In this document: one piece after another, positions 26,880-35,798 of the stretch
Numbering within the stretch: position 1 is the stretch's first letter
Layout of the letters: the number at the start of each line of letters is the position of its first letter
Source of the DNA: a bacterium
Lineage (GTDB): Bacteria; Vulcanimicrobiota; Xenobia; Xenobiales; JADMJV01
Direction: 5' to 3'
DNA length: 64,000 bases
Assembly: GCA_018780265.1 (NCBI GenBank)
Contig: JADMJV010000068.1
Coordinates: 1-64,000 of the forward strand
Program-made: the position numbers and the translations under genes
Notes under the pieces: generated by a model
The model's input: the letters and a program-made list of their open reading frames with translations, nothing else
Databases searched by the model: none
What the model was told of the DNA's origin: nothing

Positions 26880-27079
26880 AACTTTCTCCAAACAACCTGT
26901 CGGCAGCTTCCCTTGCCAACAGACAGCCTCCTGGCGAGATCCCTTGAGTCGCAAGAAAATCCTGGCCAAGCAAAAGGGGCGCCCATTGGCAGCCCCGTCC
27001 CGGATCGTTCTTCCGCCAAAGCCTCCCAGGCAAACTCCCAATTCAGGGGTTGTTTCGGTGTCTGGCGAACCTGGTTGAT

Positions 27080-28657
27080 ATGCGCACCTGTCTTCTATGG
27101 CTGAGTTGCTGGCTGGTCTTCAGTTGGGCCGCCCTGGCTCGGCCGCTCCGTTTCCCTTACAGCGAAGGCGGCTTCACTCCTGAGGAAGCGGCCGCCCATT
27201 TGCTCTCGCGATTCAGTTTTGGGCCCACCCCCGGTCAGGTTGACTCGGTGGTGCGCACCGGGTTGGAGGCCTGGATGGAGGCTCAGTTAGCCGCTCCGGC
27301 CGCCGATTCCGAGCTGGAGTCCATGCTGGCCCTGGCTCCCGAAGAGAGTCAGGAAAACCGCCTGGGACAGCGCAAGTTGCTGCGGGCAGTGCACGCCAAG
27401 GGGCAACTCCGCGAAGTGATGAGCGACTTTTGGTTCAATCATTTCAACGTATCCCTGACCGATGACGACTGTCGACGCTTTGTGGCCAGCTACGAGAGTC
27501 GCGCCATCCGACCCAACTGTCTGGGCTCTTTTCAGAGCCTGTTGCTGGCCACGGCCCATCATCCCGCCATGCTCTACTACCTGGACAACGCCTATTCTAC
27601 GTGGGAGAACCGCTTCGAAGTCGTCGACCGCAGCTACGACCCTTTCCACTATGGCAACAAAAAGCCCCGGCCCAAGCCCGGCAACTCGATTTCTAACCCA
27701 TCGCGACGAGGCCTCAATGAGAACTATGCCCGCGAAGTGCTGGAGTTGCACACCCTGGGCGTGGACGGAGGCTACCGTCAGCAAGACGTAACCGAACTGG
27801 CGCGAATTCTCACGGGTTGGTCGGTCGAAAAAGACGCCTTTGTCTTCAAGCCCGACGTTCATGACCCCAATCCCAAGAGATTTCTTTATCAAACCATCCA
27901 GCCCAACGACCAGACCGAAGGCGAGAAAGTGCTGGAGCAACTGGCCGTGCACTCGGCCACGGCCCGCTTTGTCACCCGCAAACTGGCCGTGCGCTTCGTA
28001 TCCGATAACCCTCCCAAAAGTCTGTTGGACCGTCTTCAGCGGGCCTATGCCAGCAGCCGGGGAGAAACCCGCAGCATTCTGATCGCACTGCTGGAGTCTC
28101 CCGAGTTTTGGAGCCGCGAAAACGTGGGCGCTAAGATCAAGTCACCCTTCGAACTGCAAGCCAGCGCCCTGCGCATCTTGGGGTCGCGACTCGATGCCAA
28201 AAGTCTGGGGGCTCAGGGCATGCTGGCCTCGATGGGACAGGAGATCTACTGCTGCCGCCCCCCAACCGGTTGGCCCGACAAGGCCGATACCTGGCTGACC
28301 CCGGGAACCCTGGTACAACGGCTCAGCTTCGCTCATCAACTGGCCGCCGGCCAGGTGGGCGGAGTTAAGGTGGAGCTGGCCTCTCTGCGACCCAACAAGC
28401 CCATGGGCAGCGCCGCTCAGGCCTTGCAGGCTTACGCTACCACCTTGCTGCCGGGGCGCGACAATCAGAACACCCTCAGGTTGCTTCAGGATGCCGCCTC
28501 CGACCCCAGCTACAGTCAGGCCGTGATCGCCACCTCGCGCAGCAAGGGTCGCAAGATCCCCAAGCCAAATCCCAAGGCCGGGTTTGAATTTACCCCCGAA
28601 GCCGAAGTCAATATCGTGGGGCTGCTGCTGGGTTGTCCCGAATTTCAGCGCCGTTAA
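27080..28657 (+). CDS. DUF1800 family secreted protein
   Basis: 525 residues from the ATG at 27080, which begins directly with a signal peptide (MRTCLLWLSCW to about residue 21); the upstream start at 27050 would bury it. DUF1800 hallmarks are clear: HLLSRFSFGPTPGQV, VMSDFWFNHFNV, MLYYLDNA, GLNENYAREVLELHTLGVDGGY, LARILTGW and a final RPPTGWPD region. These proteins are often encoded beside a DUF1501 partner; none is present here. Function is unknown, perhaps extracellular or periplasmic. It converges on the acyltransferase gene with a 4-bp gap. Confidence 0.93.
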   Translation: MRTCLLWLSCWLVFSWAALARPLRFPYSEGGFTPEEAAAHLLSRFSFGPTPGQVDSVVRTGLEAWMEAQLAAPAADSELESMLALAPEESQENRLGQRKLLRAVHAKGQLREVMSDFWFNHFNVSLTDDDCRRFVASYESRAIRPNCLGSFQSLLLATAHHPAMLYYLDNAYSTWENRFEVVDRSYDPFHYGNKKPRPKPGNSISNPSRRGLNENYAREVLELHTLGVDGGYRQQDVTELARILTGWSVEKDAFVFKPDVHDPNPKRFLYQTIQPNDQTEGEKVLEQLAVHSATARFVTRKLAVRFVSDNPPKSLLDRLQRAYASSRGETRSILIALLESPEFWSRENVGAKIKSPFELQASALRILGSRLDAKSLGAQGMLASMGQEIYCCRPPTGWPDKADTWLTPGTLVQRLSFAHQLAAGQVGGVKVELASLRPNKPMGSAAQALQAYATTLLPGRDNQNTLRLLQDAASDPSYSQAVIATSRSKGRKIPKPNPKAGFEFTPEAEVNIVGLLLGCPEFQRR

Positions 28658-28661
28658 TTGA

Positions 28662-29360
28662 CTAGCGCTTGCCCCCGGGCCTGGCCCAGTCGCCTAATTT
28701 GAGCAGTAGCCAACTGAAAGGGGTCCACACCGATCGGGTCAGCCAGTGGCTCAATCCGCGAGGCGGCGGCAGCGGAGCCGGCGGCACCAGCAGAGGCTGG
28801 CGGATTGCCTGACGGATGCGCTCCAGAAACTCCTCGGTGGATTCGCCCTGCTGCCAATAGAGCGGCTCTCCAAAGGTGATCCAGACGTGGCCACCGCCTA
28901 CGGAGCGGCAATCGGCCGGACAGAGAGCCTCACTGCCATAAGTGCTGACGGGGATCACCGGCGCGCCCGACCACTGGGCCACCAGGGCCACGCCCTTATG
29001 AAAAGGCTGCAATTCGTAGGTATGGGTGGGTTCGGCTTCGGGATAAAACCCCACGCAGTCCCCATTGCGAAGAGCCTCCAGCACCCGGTCCATGGCGCCG
29101 GTTCCTTTGCCCACCGGAATAAAGCCCAACGCTCGCAGCCACCAACCTACTACGGGTATTTTGAGGGGCTCGACCGAGACCAAAAAGCGAATGGATCGAG
29201 GTAGGACGCTGCCCAACAACAAGCCGTCGAGCACGGTAGGATGATTGCTCACCAAAATCAGGGGACCCGTCACAGGAATGCGCGACCGACCTTGCAGGAC
29301 GGGCACCCAAAACGGAAGCAAGAAACACCGTAAAAACCACAGGCTGAAGGAGTAAATCAA
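28662..29360 (-). CDS. PlsC-type lysophospholipid acyltransferase
   Basis: 232 residues. Acyltransferase block I reads NHPTVLD (His40, Asp45, catalytic pair). Later blocks VGKGTGAMDRV, GFYPEAEP and GAPVIPVSTYG match the 1-acyl-glycerol-3-phosphate acyltransferase family. N-terminal hydrophobic segment for membrane association. It likely acylates a lysophospholipid or similar acceptor. The TTG start overlaps the TetR gene stop by 4 bases (TTGA). It is the last gene of a tightly coupled four-gene operon. Confidence 0.9.
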   Translation of the reverse strand: MIYSFSLWFLRCFLLPFWVPVLQGRSRIPVTGPLILVSNHPTVLDGLLLGSVLPRSIRFLVSVEPLKIPVVGWWLRALGFIPVGKGTGAMDRVLEALRNGDCVGFYPEAEPTHTYELQPFHKGVALVAQWSGAPVIPVSTYGSEALCPADCRSVGGGHVWITFGEPLYWQQGESTEEFLERIRQAIRQPLLVPPAPLPPPRGLSHWLTRSVWTPFSWLLLKLGDWARPGGKR

Positions 29361-29986
29361 GCGAAAAAAGCCTGCAATGCCTGGCGGTGGCGCTCGCGCA
29401 CCGCGTAAATATAGCGTGTCGACTGAATCGCCCGACCCAGTAACAAGGCCCCCTGAATGTCAGCGGCCAGATCATGAGCCATCGACTCCGGATCAAACCC
29501 GTCGCCCAGGCCGTGGGTCGCCTTAAACACTTGCAAACCCTGAGTCATGGCTCCTATCCAAAGGTGCATCTGCTCGGCCACGGTGGCCTGGACCGCCGTG
29601 GAGGAAGCGCATTGCTCTAAAGCCATCGAGCCCACCGGGCAGCCCAGAAAATCTGGGATGAGGGCTAACTCAACAAAGGGCTGAAACCAGGCATCCCACT
29701 CCTCCAGACGGGCGAGAGAAACAAGGTGGGAGGCGGCTCGCCTCAAGAAATAACTCATGGCGTAGCGCACGACTTCGCAGATAAACTCTTCTTTGCTGGC
29801 AAAATAGTGATAGAATTGACCCTTGCCTACCCCGGCACGATCCATAATCTCGGCGATGCCCGTGCCGTTGACGCCTTGCCGATGAAACAGTCGAACCCCG
29901 TGGATCAGCAGCAAGGTTCGCTTGTCGGCTCGACTGGCCGCGATCGGACGCGCCCACTCTAAATCCAGCGAGAGTGACTTGGACAT
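29357..29986 (-). CDS. TetR-family transcriptional regulator
   Basis: 209 residues from the ATG at 29986; in-frame extension upstream lies inside the preceding gene. N-terminal helix-turn-helix (about 20-65) with GVRLFHRQGVNGTGIAEIMDRAGVGKGQFYHYFASKEEF, a textbook TetR DNA-binding domain, here of the AcrR/YxaF-like type. The C-terminal ligand domain is helical. It sits between an aminotransferase and an acyltransferase gene, 2 bases from one and overlapping the other, so it probably regulates its own operon in response to a lipid or amino-acid-derived ligand. Confidence 0.93.
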   Translation of the reverse strand: MSKSLSLDLEWARPIAASRADKRTLLLIHGVRLFHRQGVNGTGIAEIMDRAGVGKGQFYHYFASKEEFICEVVRYAMSYFLRRAASHLVSLARLEEWDAWFQPFVELALIPDFLGCPVGSMALEQCASSTAVQATVAEQMHLWIGAMTQGLQVFKATHGLGDGFDPESMAHDLAADIQGALLLGRAIQSTRYIYAVRERHRQALQAFFA

Positions 29987-29988
29987 CG

Positions 29989-31137
29989 TTACAGTTTCTG
30001 GGCCCCCCCCCTGACCCCCTTGCGAAAGGCTGTTACCACTTCTTCTACCTCCTTGAGGGAGTTGGGCCAGTGAGGCGCAAGGCGCAAAAGTCCATCGGGC
30101 GTGGAAATCCGGATTCCCTGGCGCTGCAAAGCCAGGGCCCACTGCTCCAGGCTGCCAAAGGGCGGGCGCAGGGCCAAAATGCCCGACCGCCGGTGAGGGT
30201 GGCGCAGACTGGCGAAGCCCAATTCCAGCAAGCCCGGCTCCAGTTGATCCAGGTATTGAGAAACATGCCCAAAAATCGCCTCAATACCCGTTTCCAGCAG
30301 CAGCTTCAAGCTGGCCTCCAAAGCCGCCTGAGCCACCCCCGCGCTGCTCCCGATTTCCAGAAATTGCATATCGCTACGCAGGGGCCGGTCGTAGCGCAAA
30401 TGTCCCCCGCCTTCGAACAAAAAGGAGACGGGTTCGTCGTGACTGAGCCAACCCGCCCAATTGCGCCGTAAAGTCGCCTGGCACTGAGGACGAACATAAA
30501 GAAAACCGCAGCCTTCCACTCCCATCAGCCATTTGTGGGCTCCGCCGGCCACGTAGTCCAGTTGACCCACGCTGAAAGGCACCACCCCCAACGCCTGAAT
30601 GGCATCCACAAAGACTTCGCAGTCGTGGGCATGGCAAAGTTCACAGACCGATTCCCACGGCTGACGCAATCCATTTTGAAACTGCACCGCGCTCAAAGCC
30701 AGCAGGCGCAAGCCCTGCTTCAATTCCTTTTCCAGCTCGTCTAGATCGGGACAGAGCATGACCACCCGAAGGTCATATTGAGCGGCCGCCCTTTGCCAGG
30801 GGGTGACATTGGTGGGAAAATCGCCGGTCACCACGGCTACTCGTTGACCCGCTTTCCAGGCCAGGTTTTGGGCCACCGCCAGCACCCCCCACGAAGTGCC
30901 ACCGGTCAAAGCCAGGTCTTGCTCGGAGCAGCCCAACAACTGGCCCAACAAGGTGCGCAAACGGCGACGCATGGCCAGCACCTCAGGCACCGAGCCAAAC
31001 CCTTCCCGGGCCAGGCTGCGGGCATGGTCTTCGATGGCCTGCAGCACCGGTTGTGACAAAGGCGAAACGCCAGCGTGACCAAGATAGACTCGGTCGCGCA
31101 GCTGCGGAAAAAGCTGGCGTGAGCCTAACTCAGCCAT
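29989..31137 (-). CDS. Class V PLP-dependent aminotransferase / cysteine desulphurase-like
   Basis: 382 residues from the ATG at 31137; the longer frame to 31419 runs through the neighbouring gene. N-terminal YLGHAGVSPL, cofactor-contact TGGTSWG, FVDAIQALG (Asp178, pyridine nitrogen) and GAHKWLMG (Lys202, Schiff base) define class V. No Cys-containing loop typical of SufS is evident, so an aminotransferase or lyase role is preferred to Fe-S assembly. The start overlaps the stop of the membrane protein gene by 13 bases, and the stop is 2 bases before the TetR gene. Confidence 0.88.
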   Translation of the reverse strand: MAELGSRQLFPQLRDRVYLGHAGVSPLSQPVLQAIEDHARSLAREGFGSVPEVLAMRRRLRTLLGQLLGCSEQDLALTGGTSWGVLAVAQNLAWKAGQRVAVVTGDFPTNVTPWQRAAAQYDLRVVMLCPDLDELEKELKQGLRLLALSAVQFQNGLRQPWESVCELCHAHDCEVFVDAIQALGVVPFSVGQLDYVAGGAHKWLMGVEGCGFLYVRPQCQATLRRNWAGWLSHDEPVSFLFEGGGHLRYDRPLRSDMQFLEIGSSAGVAQAALEASLKLLLETGIEAIFGHVSQYLDQLEPGLLELGFASLRHPHRRSGILALRPPFGSLEQWALALQRQGIRISTPDGLLRLAPHWPNSLKEVEEVVTAFRKGVRGGAQKL

Positions 31138-31640
31138 GCCAACACTAGGGCCCCGCCGCTGGCCAAGCCCAGAATGGCCACAGCTTCGCTTTTGACCCAC
31201 CACCCCAGAGCCGCGCCCACCATGACCGACACCGCCAGTGCCTGTGGCGGGGGCGACAGTACCCAGCAGGTCAGGGCGGTGACCAACCAGAGCGGCACCC
31301 ACAGTTTCCAGGGCAACGGCTCCTTGCGCCGCTGGGCCACTATCAGCAGAGTGACCAATAAGGCCAGGCCGGCCAACTCGGCCCAGGCGCGCCCAAACAG
31401 CCAGAACTGAGCCAGGCAAGGCAATCCCCAGGCGGCCGACAAAGCCAGCCGCCCCGTCCGCAACTCGAGCGGCACGGCAGCCAACATCAGGATCAGTGCC
31501 AGCGTGCCCAGAAACAGCGGGTGCCCCACCCGAAAAGCCGAGTCAAAAGCCGCCCAGGGCGTATGCACCAGAGTCGGGTTAAGGCCGGCCGAAGTAAGTC
31601 CGAGCACAGCGGCCAGGGCCAGGGTCATCCACGGAGTCAT
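31125..31640 (-). CDS. Small integral membrane protein
   Basis: About 171 residues from the ATG at 31640 (the frame opens at 31670). Around six short hydrophobic helices with Trp and Leu, no recognised domain, no signal for export other than the helices. It opens a coupled operon with the class V aminotransferase, TetR regulator and PlsC-type acyltransferase genes. A transporter or membrane scaffold is possible, but no function can be assigned. Confidence 0.6.
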   Translation of the reverse strand: MTPWMTLALAAVLGLTSAGLNPTLVHTPWAAFDSAFRVGHPLFLGTLALILMLAAVPLELRTGRLALSAAWGLPCLAQFWLFGRAWAELAGLALLVTLLIVAQRRKEPLPWKLWVPLWLVTALTCWVLSPPPQALAVSVMVGAALGWWVKSEAVAILGLASGGALVLAWLS

Positions 31641-31760
31641 GGACTCGCCTTTGCTCCCCACCGCCCTCACACCTGGGGAAAAATTCGGGATTTAGAGGCC
31701 CGCTTTGGCGACAGCCACAGCTTTGAAATATTTTTCAGCGCAGTCGGATAGTCTGGATTT

Positions 31761-32897
31761 ATGAGGATCTCTGCCCACCGCCAAAGCTGCCCTCCCCTTC
31801 TTGCCAAGCCGCCCAAACCCACGCCCCCACCCACGCAAGAGCCAGTTCCGGAGGTTAGTCCGGAGGTGGCTCAGCAGTGGAGCAAAATGAAGGAGAACAG
31901 GAACGTCTGCCCGGCCAGGCTCCTCAATATCGCCCCCGATGGCACCTATCATCTGGAAGGGGTTCGCTGGGGCTTTGAAGAGACCGGTGCCGACCGCAGC
32001 CAGTGGGTTTCTCGCTTCAAAGACATTCAAGTCAATCCGGCTGATATCAAAGAAGTCTATATCGGAGTCGAACCTTTTCCGCCCGAGTTTGTGGCCGGCC
32101 ACGGCCAGGCCGTGCTGGAATTCAACAAACCGCTCACCAACCGCGACGGCGAGCAAGACTACCGCATGGTCGTTTCTCTGGAAGCATGGACCAAGCCCGG
32201 CGAATCGTACGGTCTGGGTCGCGGCCTGAAAAAGAACTTTGGCGTTGTTTACCAACTGGGTACCTTCGCGGACCGGGTTCAGCGCCAGGCGCGCAAGGAA
32301 GGGCGCAGCATTGTGCTGCATCGCCTCAATTTGACCCAAGAGCAGAAGCAAGCCTTTGTAGAAACCTCCTTGAAGGAAGCGCTCAAGGATCGCACCGGGG
32401 AGTATTACAACACCGCCACCAACTCTTGTTTTGGCGCTCAGGTTGCCAATCTCAATCAGATTCTCCCCGAGAAAGACAAGATTCATCGCTGGACAGGCTG
32501 GCTCAACCTGCCGCGCATGTCGGCTACCATCCCCGGCACCGCCGGATTGGTGCTGGAACGCTATCATCTGCGCACCACCGATAACCCTGTCGAGATCCTA
32601 CCCGATGCTCGCCTTCACCCCAACGCCAAGGCCCTCAAGGCCCCGGGCATTGTGGCCGGGCTCAGCCAAAAAGGCTGGTGGGGCGCGGCCACTCGCCTGA
32701 CAGGGGCGGCCGCGGGCGTTTCGCTGGGCGCCAGCCTGGCCGGCACCCCCGGCGCCATCATCGGCGGCGTAGCCCTCTCCTACGTGGGCGGCGTCATCGG
32801 TGACCATCTGCGCATCGTGAACGGAAGCGACCAAGTCAAGCCCGACGAGTTCTACCCCGAGCATCTGAAAGCGCAGTTGGAGAAGCCTCCCCAGTAG
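31761..32897 (+). CDS. DUF4105-like protein with C-terminal glycine-zipper region
   Basis: 378 residues. N-terminal Pro-rich stretch (10-35), then a mixed alpha/beta domain (about 60-250). The segment YYNTATNSCFGAQVANLN resembles the Y-x-n-N-C motif of DUF4105/Lnb-type papain-like folds, with Cys as a possible nucleophile. A glycine-zipper-like hydrophobic region (about 310-355, with GASLAGTPGAIIGGVALSYVGG) may insert in a membrane. There is no classical signal peptide. It is divergent from the membrane-protein/aminotransferase operon. The DUF4105 match is by eye and moderate. Confidence 0.5.
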   Translation: MRISAHRQSCPPLLAKPPKPTPPPTQEPVPEVSPEVAQQWSKMKENRNVCPARLLNIAPDGTYHLEGVRWGFEETGADRSQWVSRFKDIQVNPADIKEVYIGVEPFPPEFVAGHGQAVLEFNKPLTNRDGEQDYRMVVSLEAWTKPGESYGLGRGLKKNFGVVYQLGTFADRVQRQARKEGRSIVLHRLNLTQEQKQAFVETSLKEALKDRTGEYYNTATNSCFGAQVANLNQILPEKDKIHRWTGWLNLPRMSATIPGTAGLVLERYHLRTTDNPVEILPDARLHPNAKALKAPGIVAGLSQKGWWGAATRLTGAAAGVSLGASLAGTPGAIIGGVALSYVGGVIGDHLRIVNGSDQVKPDEFYPEHLKAQLEKPPQ

Positions 32898-32931
32898 ACC
32901 GTTGTCAAGGTAAATTCTTGCCCAAAGTGCA

Positions 32932-32961
32932 TTGATAGACAGGCCAGACTGACCGTATAAT
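32932..32961 (+). promoter_or_regulatory. Sigma70-type promoter
   Basis: TTGATA at 32932-32937 and a perfect TATAAT at 32956-32961 are 18 bases apart. The -10 box overlaps an ATG at 32960, so that ATG cannot be the translation start of the gene that follows. The TTG start at 32999, with AGGAGG at 32986-32991, lies about 30 bases past the expected transcription start. Confidence 0.75.
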
Positions 32962-32998
32962 GAATTGTTTGGCAAATCGTCTGTCAGGAGGCAAATCG

Positions 32999-33469
32999 TT
33001 GCAAACTACAACCACCTCTTCGCAAGTGACCGTAGGTCCCGCCCAGCGCACCACGGTGCGCAACAATCGAGCCCCCTTTTCGTGGGGCTGGGTTTGGGCC
33101 AGCTTCGCTGGTTTTGTGGGGGTTCAGTTCCTTTTAGGCAACTTCGCCGGCGACTATCTTCTGCACGGTTATAAGACCGCCCACTTTCGCTATCTGATCG
33201 AAGGCGGTATAAATCTGGGCTCCTACTACCTGGGGGGTTTTCTGATCGGCTTCTTCTCGCCCCGCGTGCGCCTGCTCGAACCGGCTGTGGCCGCCGGGCT
33301 GGCCATGTTGGCCTGCCTCAGCGTAGGCTGGTTTACTCCCTCCATTTTCTATCAATTTGGAATCGGCAAGTTTGTTCTGGGCGGCGGTCTGGCCGCCTTG
33401 CTGGCCTATGCCGGCGCTTTCTCGGCCGAGCGCTTCACCGGCCAGGTCAAAGAGGACGATATCTTTTAG
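32999..33469 (+). CDS. Four-helix membrane protein of unknown function
   Basis: 156 residues from the TTG at 32999. The AGGAGG seven bases upstream and the promoter position decide the start. A polar, Thr/Ser-rich N-terminus (1-25) is followed by about four transmembrane helices. The glycine-rich pattern GINLGSYYLGGFLIGFFSPRV resembles small membrane proteins with a TIGR04086- or YrzE-like plan, but I cannot name the family. The 3' end overlaps the convergent pilin-like gene by 4 bases. Monocistronic by context. Confidence 0.72.
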   Translation: MQTTTTSSQVTVGPAQRTTVRNNRAPFSWGWVWASFAGFVGVQFLLGNFAGDYLLHGYKTAHFRYLIEGGINLGSYYLGGFLIGFFSPRVRLLEPAVAAGLAMLACLSVGWFTPSIFYQFGIGKFVLGGGLAALLAYAGAFSAERFTGQVKEDDIF

Positions 33470-33828
33470 GGCTGCACCACCAGTCCACGGACCGAGGAAG
33501 CGTACGGATAGTGAGGCGGCAACGGGTAGTCGCCATGCCCACTCTGGCAGGTGAGGGTGTAGCTTTTGGCCACTACTTCGCATTGGTATGTCTGACAGTC
33601 GCAATCCGGAACATTCTTGGTGTAAATGGGAACCAACTGCTTGAGTGTGGCCGGTGGAAATCCGTCATTGTCGATGGCATACCATTTCATGGCCGTGCCC
33701 AGCAGGCGCAAATTGAGGTTGCACTGGCGGATTCGGGCAGCAGCCGCCGCTTTGCGCGCGTGGTAGATGCGCTGACCTGCGACCCCCAACAGCAGGGCTA
33801 GCGGCAGAATGAGCCAGACCCTTTTCAT
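33466..33828 (-). CDS. Small pilin-like/membrane-anchored protein
   Basis: 120 residues. An N-terminal hydrophobic anchor (5-22) runs into a helix RIRQCNLNLRLLGTAMKWYAIDN and then D-G-F-P-P, the pattern seen after the N-terminal helix of short type II pseudopilins and in DUF1559-like or prepilin-like proteins. The type III prepilin cleavage motif (G/A-F-x3-E) is absent. Four Cys in the C-terminal part (CDCQTYQC and a later one) could form disulphides, which suggests an extracytoplasmic domain. Its 5' end faces the response regulator gene. No function is assigned. Confidence 0.6.
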   Translation of the reverse strand: MKRVWLILPLALLLGVAGQRIYHARKAAAAARIRQCNLNLRLLGTAMKWYAIDNDGFPPATLKQLVPIYTKNVPDCDCQTYQCEVVAKSYTLTCQSGHGDYPLPPHYPYASSVRGLVVQP

Positions 33829-33877
33829 GGGGCGGAGTTTCGCCGCACTCCACAGGGCCCCTGGCCAGCGCCTAGAA

Positions 33878-34573
33878 ATGGCCCCTATGGCTCAAGAGAA
33901 AATACTGGTGGTCGAAGACGAGTTGGACATTTCTCGACTGGTTACGGCCTGCCTGGAGCGTGAGAGCTACCAGGTGCAGGTGGCCGCCAGCGGCCAACAG
34001 GCTCAACACCAGTTGGAGTCTTTTCTTCCCGACCTGTTGATCCTCGATCTGGGCCTGCCGGATACCGATGGACTCAGTCTCTGTCGCGAAGTTCGCCGCA
34101 ACAGCAGTCTGCCCATCCTGATGGTAAGCGCCCGCGGCGACGACATCGACCGCATCATTGGCCTCGAAGTGGGTGCCGACGACTACCTGGGCAAGCCTTT
34201 CAATCCGAAAGAGTTGGTGGCCCGGGTGCGAGCCCTGCTGCGCCGCTCCGCCCTGAGCCCGACCCAGAACGGGGGAGACACAATACAGAACGGCACTCTG
34301 CGCATTCAGACTCAGTCGCATCGGGCCTTTCTCGGAGGCGAGGAAGTTCACCTGACCCCCATCGAGTTCTCTTTGCTGCGTCAGTTTGCTCAGCATCACG
34401 CTCAAGTTCTTTCGCGGCAGGATCTGCTCAATCGGGTCTGGGGCCCCGATTTCTTTGGAGACGAGCGCACAGTCGACGCCCACATTCGCAATCTGCGATC
34501 CAAATTGCGCCAGGTCGAGGGGCGCTTCGATCGCATCCAGGCCGTTTGGGGCGTGGGTTATCGCTTCGACTAA
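33878..34573 (+). CDS. OmpR/PhoB-family response regulator
   Basis: 231 residues from the ATG at 33878; an ATG nine bases later (33887) is equally possible, and the earlier start at 33809 would overlap the divergent gene. Receiver domain (about 1-120): acidic pocket VVEDE, phosphoacceptor in LLILDLGLPD (Asp57, or Asp54 from 33887), MVSARGDD, and Lys in LGKPFNPKEL. C-terminal winged-helix (about 135-231) with LTPIEFSLLRQFAQH and RTVDAHIRNLRSKL. It sits directly before two histidine kinase-like genes and presumably receives phosphate from them. Confidence 0.93.
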   Translation: MAPMAQEKILVVEDELDISRLVTACLERESYQVQVAASGQQAQHQLESFLPDLLILDLGLPDTDGLSLCREVRRNSSLPILMVSARGDDIDRIIGLEVGADDYLGKPFNPKELVARVRALLRRSALSPTQNGGDTIQNGTLRIQTQSHRAFLGGEEVHLTPIEFSLLRQFAQHHAQVLSRQDLLNRVWGPDFFGDERTVDAHIRNLRSKLRQVEGRFDRIQAVWGVGYRFD

Positions 34574-34625
34574 GCAACCTCTCAAACTCGGGCAGCAGCT
34601 CTATCTGGACCTTCTCAAAGTCTTC

Positions 34626-35798
34626 TTGCTCTTCGCCCTGGTGGGAATGCCCATGGTCTTGCTCACACCCCCTCCCTCGGCCGATTTTGTAGCCCTCTGC
34701 CTGCAGCGCGACGCCTATCGCGCGGCCGCTCAACTGGCCCCGATTTCCCCTTCTCCCTGTCGAATTTACTGGCGTTCCAAGCCGGGCGAGATTCCGGTGG
34801 GAGCCCATGCAGCCACAGCCCAACTGCCTTACCATCAGGTTGGTCTGATTGAGTCGTATCCGCCCCGTTACTACGGTGTGCGCGTTCCATTGGACAAGGG
34901 AGGCGAAGTCTGGGCCGAGGCACGTCTCTCTCAGGGCTACTATCAGATGTCCAGTTCCTGGGCGTCCACCTTTCGCTGGTACTTTGGACTCTCGATCTTC
35001 TATCTGTTGTTGTTGGGGTCCAGCAGTCTGCTCCTGAGACGTATCCGGGCGCGCCTGCAAAGCGTGAGCCAGGCGGCACGTCAATTAGCCTCAGGAGATC
35101 TCACTACGGTCTGCTCGGGGGATGAACGGGATCCTTCAGAAGTTGCCCTGCTGGTGGCACGACTCAACGAGATGGGAGCCGCCTTAAGGAGCCGCCACCA
35201 GCAACTTGGCCAGCGTCGCCAGGAGTTGGAGGAGGCAAGTCGTGAGCGCAACCGCCGTCTGGCCGAGGTTTCACACGATCTGCGTACGCCGCTGACCAGC
35301 ATTTTAGGGTACGCACAACTCTATCATGACCAAGGATTTGCGTCTTTGGCGGTGGTGGAAGCCGAAGGGAAGGCCCTGCTTACCAGAGTTGGGCGCTGGC
35401 TGGAAAGCTGCCGACTGGAGTCGGGAGTGCTGGAAATGCGCCTGGGCGAGGTCCATCTCCACGATATCCTTGAGGAGGCCTTTCACTTGGCTCAACAATG
35501 GCATGCGCTGGAGGCCAGTGTTGACCTGCCCGACAAGAGCCCGGTAATCGTGGCCGATCCCATCTTGTTGCCGCGCATCCTGGCTCGTCTGCTGGTGCAC
35601 CTCAGTCGTTCACAAATCCACCTGACTTTGCGCTCTCGCCAGTTGATCGTGACCGGATCTGGGACCGGCCTGGGCGAAGCCGACCCCGCCCTGGTCAGCC
35701 TGGAGACTTGCCGCCAACTGCTTTTGCGTCAGCATATCTCGCTCCAGTTGACGGCCGAGCGTATCCAACTGGACTGGGAGTCGCCGTGGAGCGACTAG
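34626..35798 (+). CDS. Histidine kinase-like sensor with intact H-box, decayed ATPase domain
   Basis: 390 residues from a TTG at 34626. The start is uncertain: GTG 34641 and ATG 34647 are alternatives, and the only upstream ATG (34386) lies deep inside the response regulator gene. Two transmembrane helices flank a periplasmic sensor (about 20-115), then a HAMP linker, then a DHp helix with SHDLRTPLTSILGY (His codon 35274-35276). The following ATPase domain keeps its length but not its residues: the N-box Asn is His (RLLVHLSRS), the G1 Asp is Gly (VTGSGTGLG), and the G2 glycine lid is missing. It should be able to accept phosphate but not bind ATP. It overlaps the next kinase by 13 bases. Confidence 0.82.
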   Translation: MLFALVGMPMVLLTPPPSADFVALCLQRDAYRAAAQLAPISPSPCRIYWRSKPGEIPVGAHAATAQLPYHQVGLIESYPPRYYGVRVPLDKGGEVWAEARLSQGYYQMSSSWASTFRWYFGLSIFYLLLLGSSSLLLRRIRARLQSVSQAARQLASGDLTTVCSGDERDPSEVALLVARLNEMGAALRSRHQQLGQRRQELEEASRERNRRLAEVSHDLRTPLTSILGYAQLYHDQGFASLAVVEAEGKALLTRVGRWLESCRLESGVLEMRLGEVHLHDILEEAFHLAQQWHALEASVDLPDKSPVIVADPILLPRILARLLVHLSRSQIHLTLRSRQLIVTGSGTGLGEADPALVSLETCRQLLLRQHISLQLTAERIQLDWESPWSD

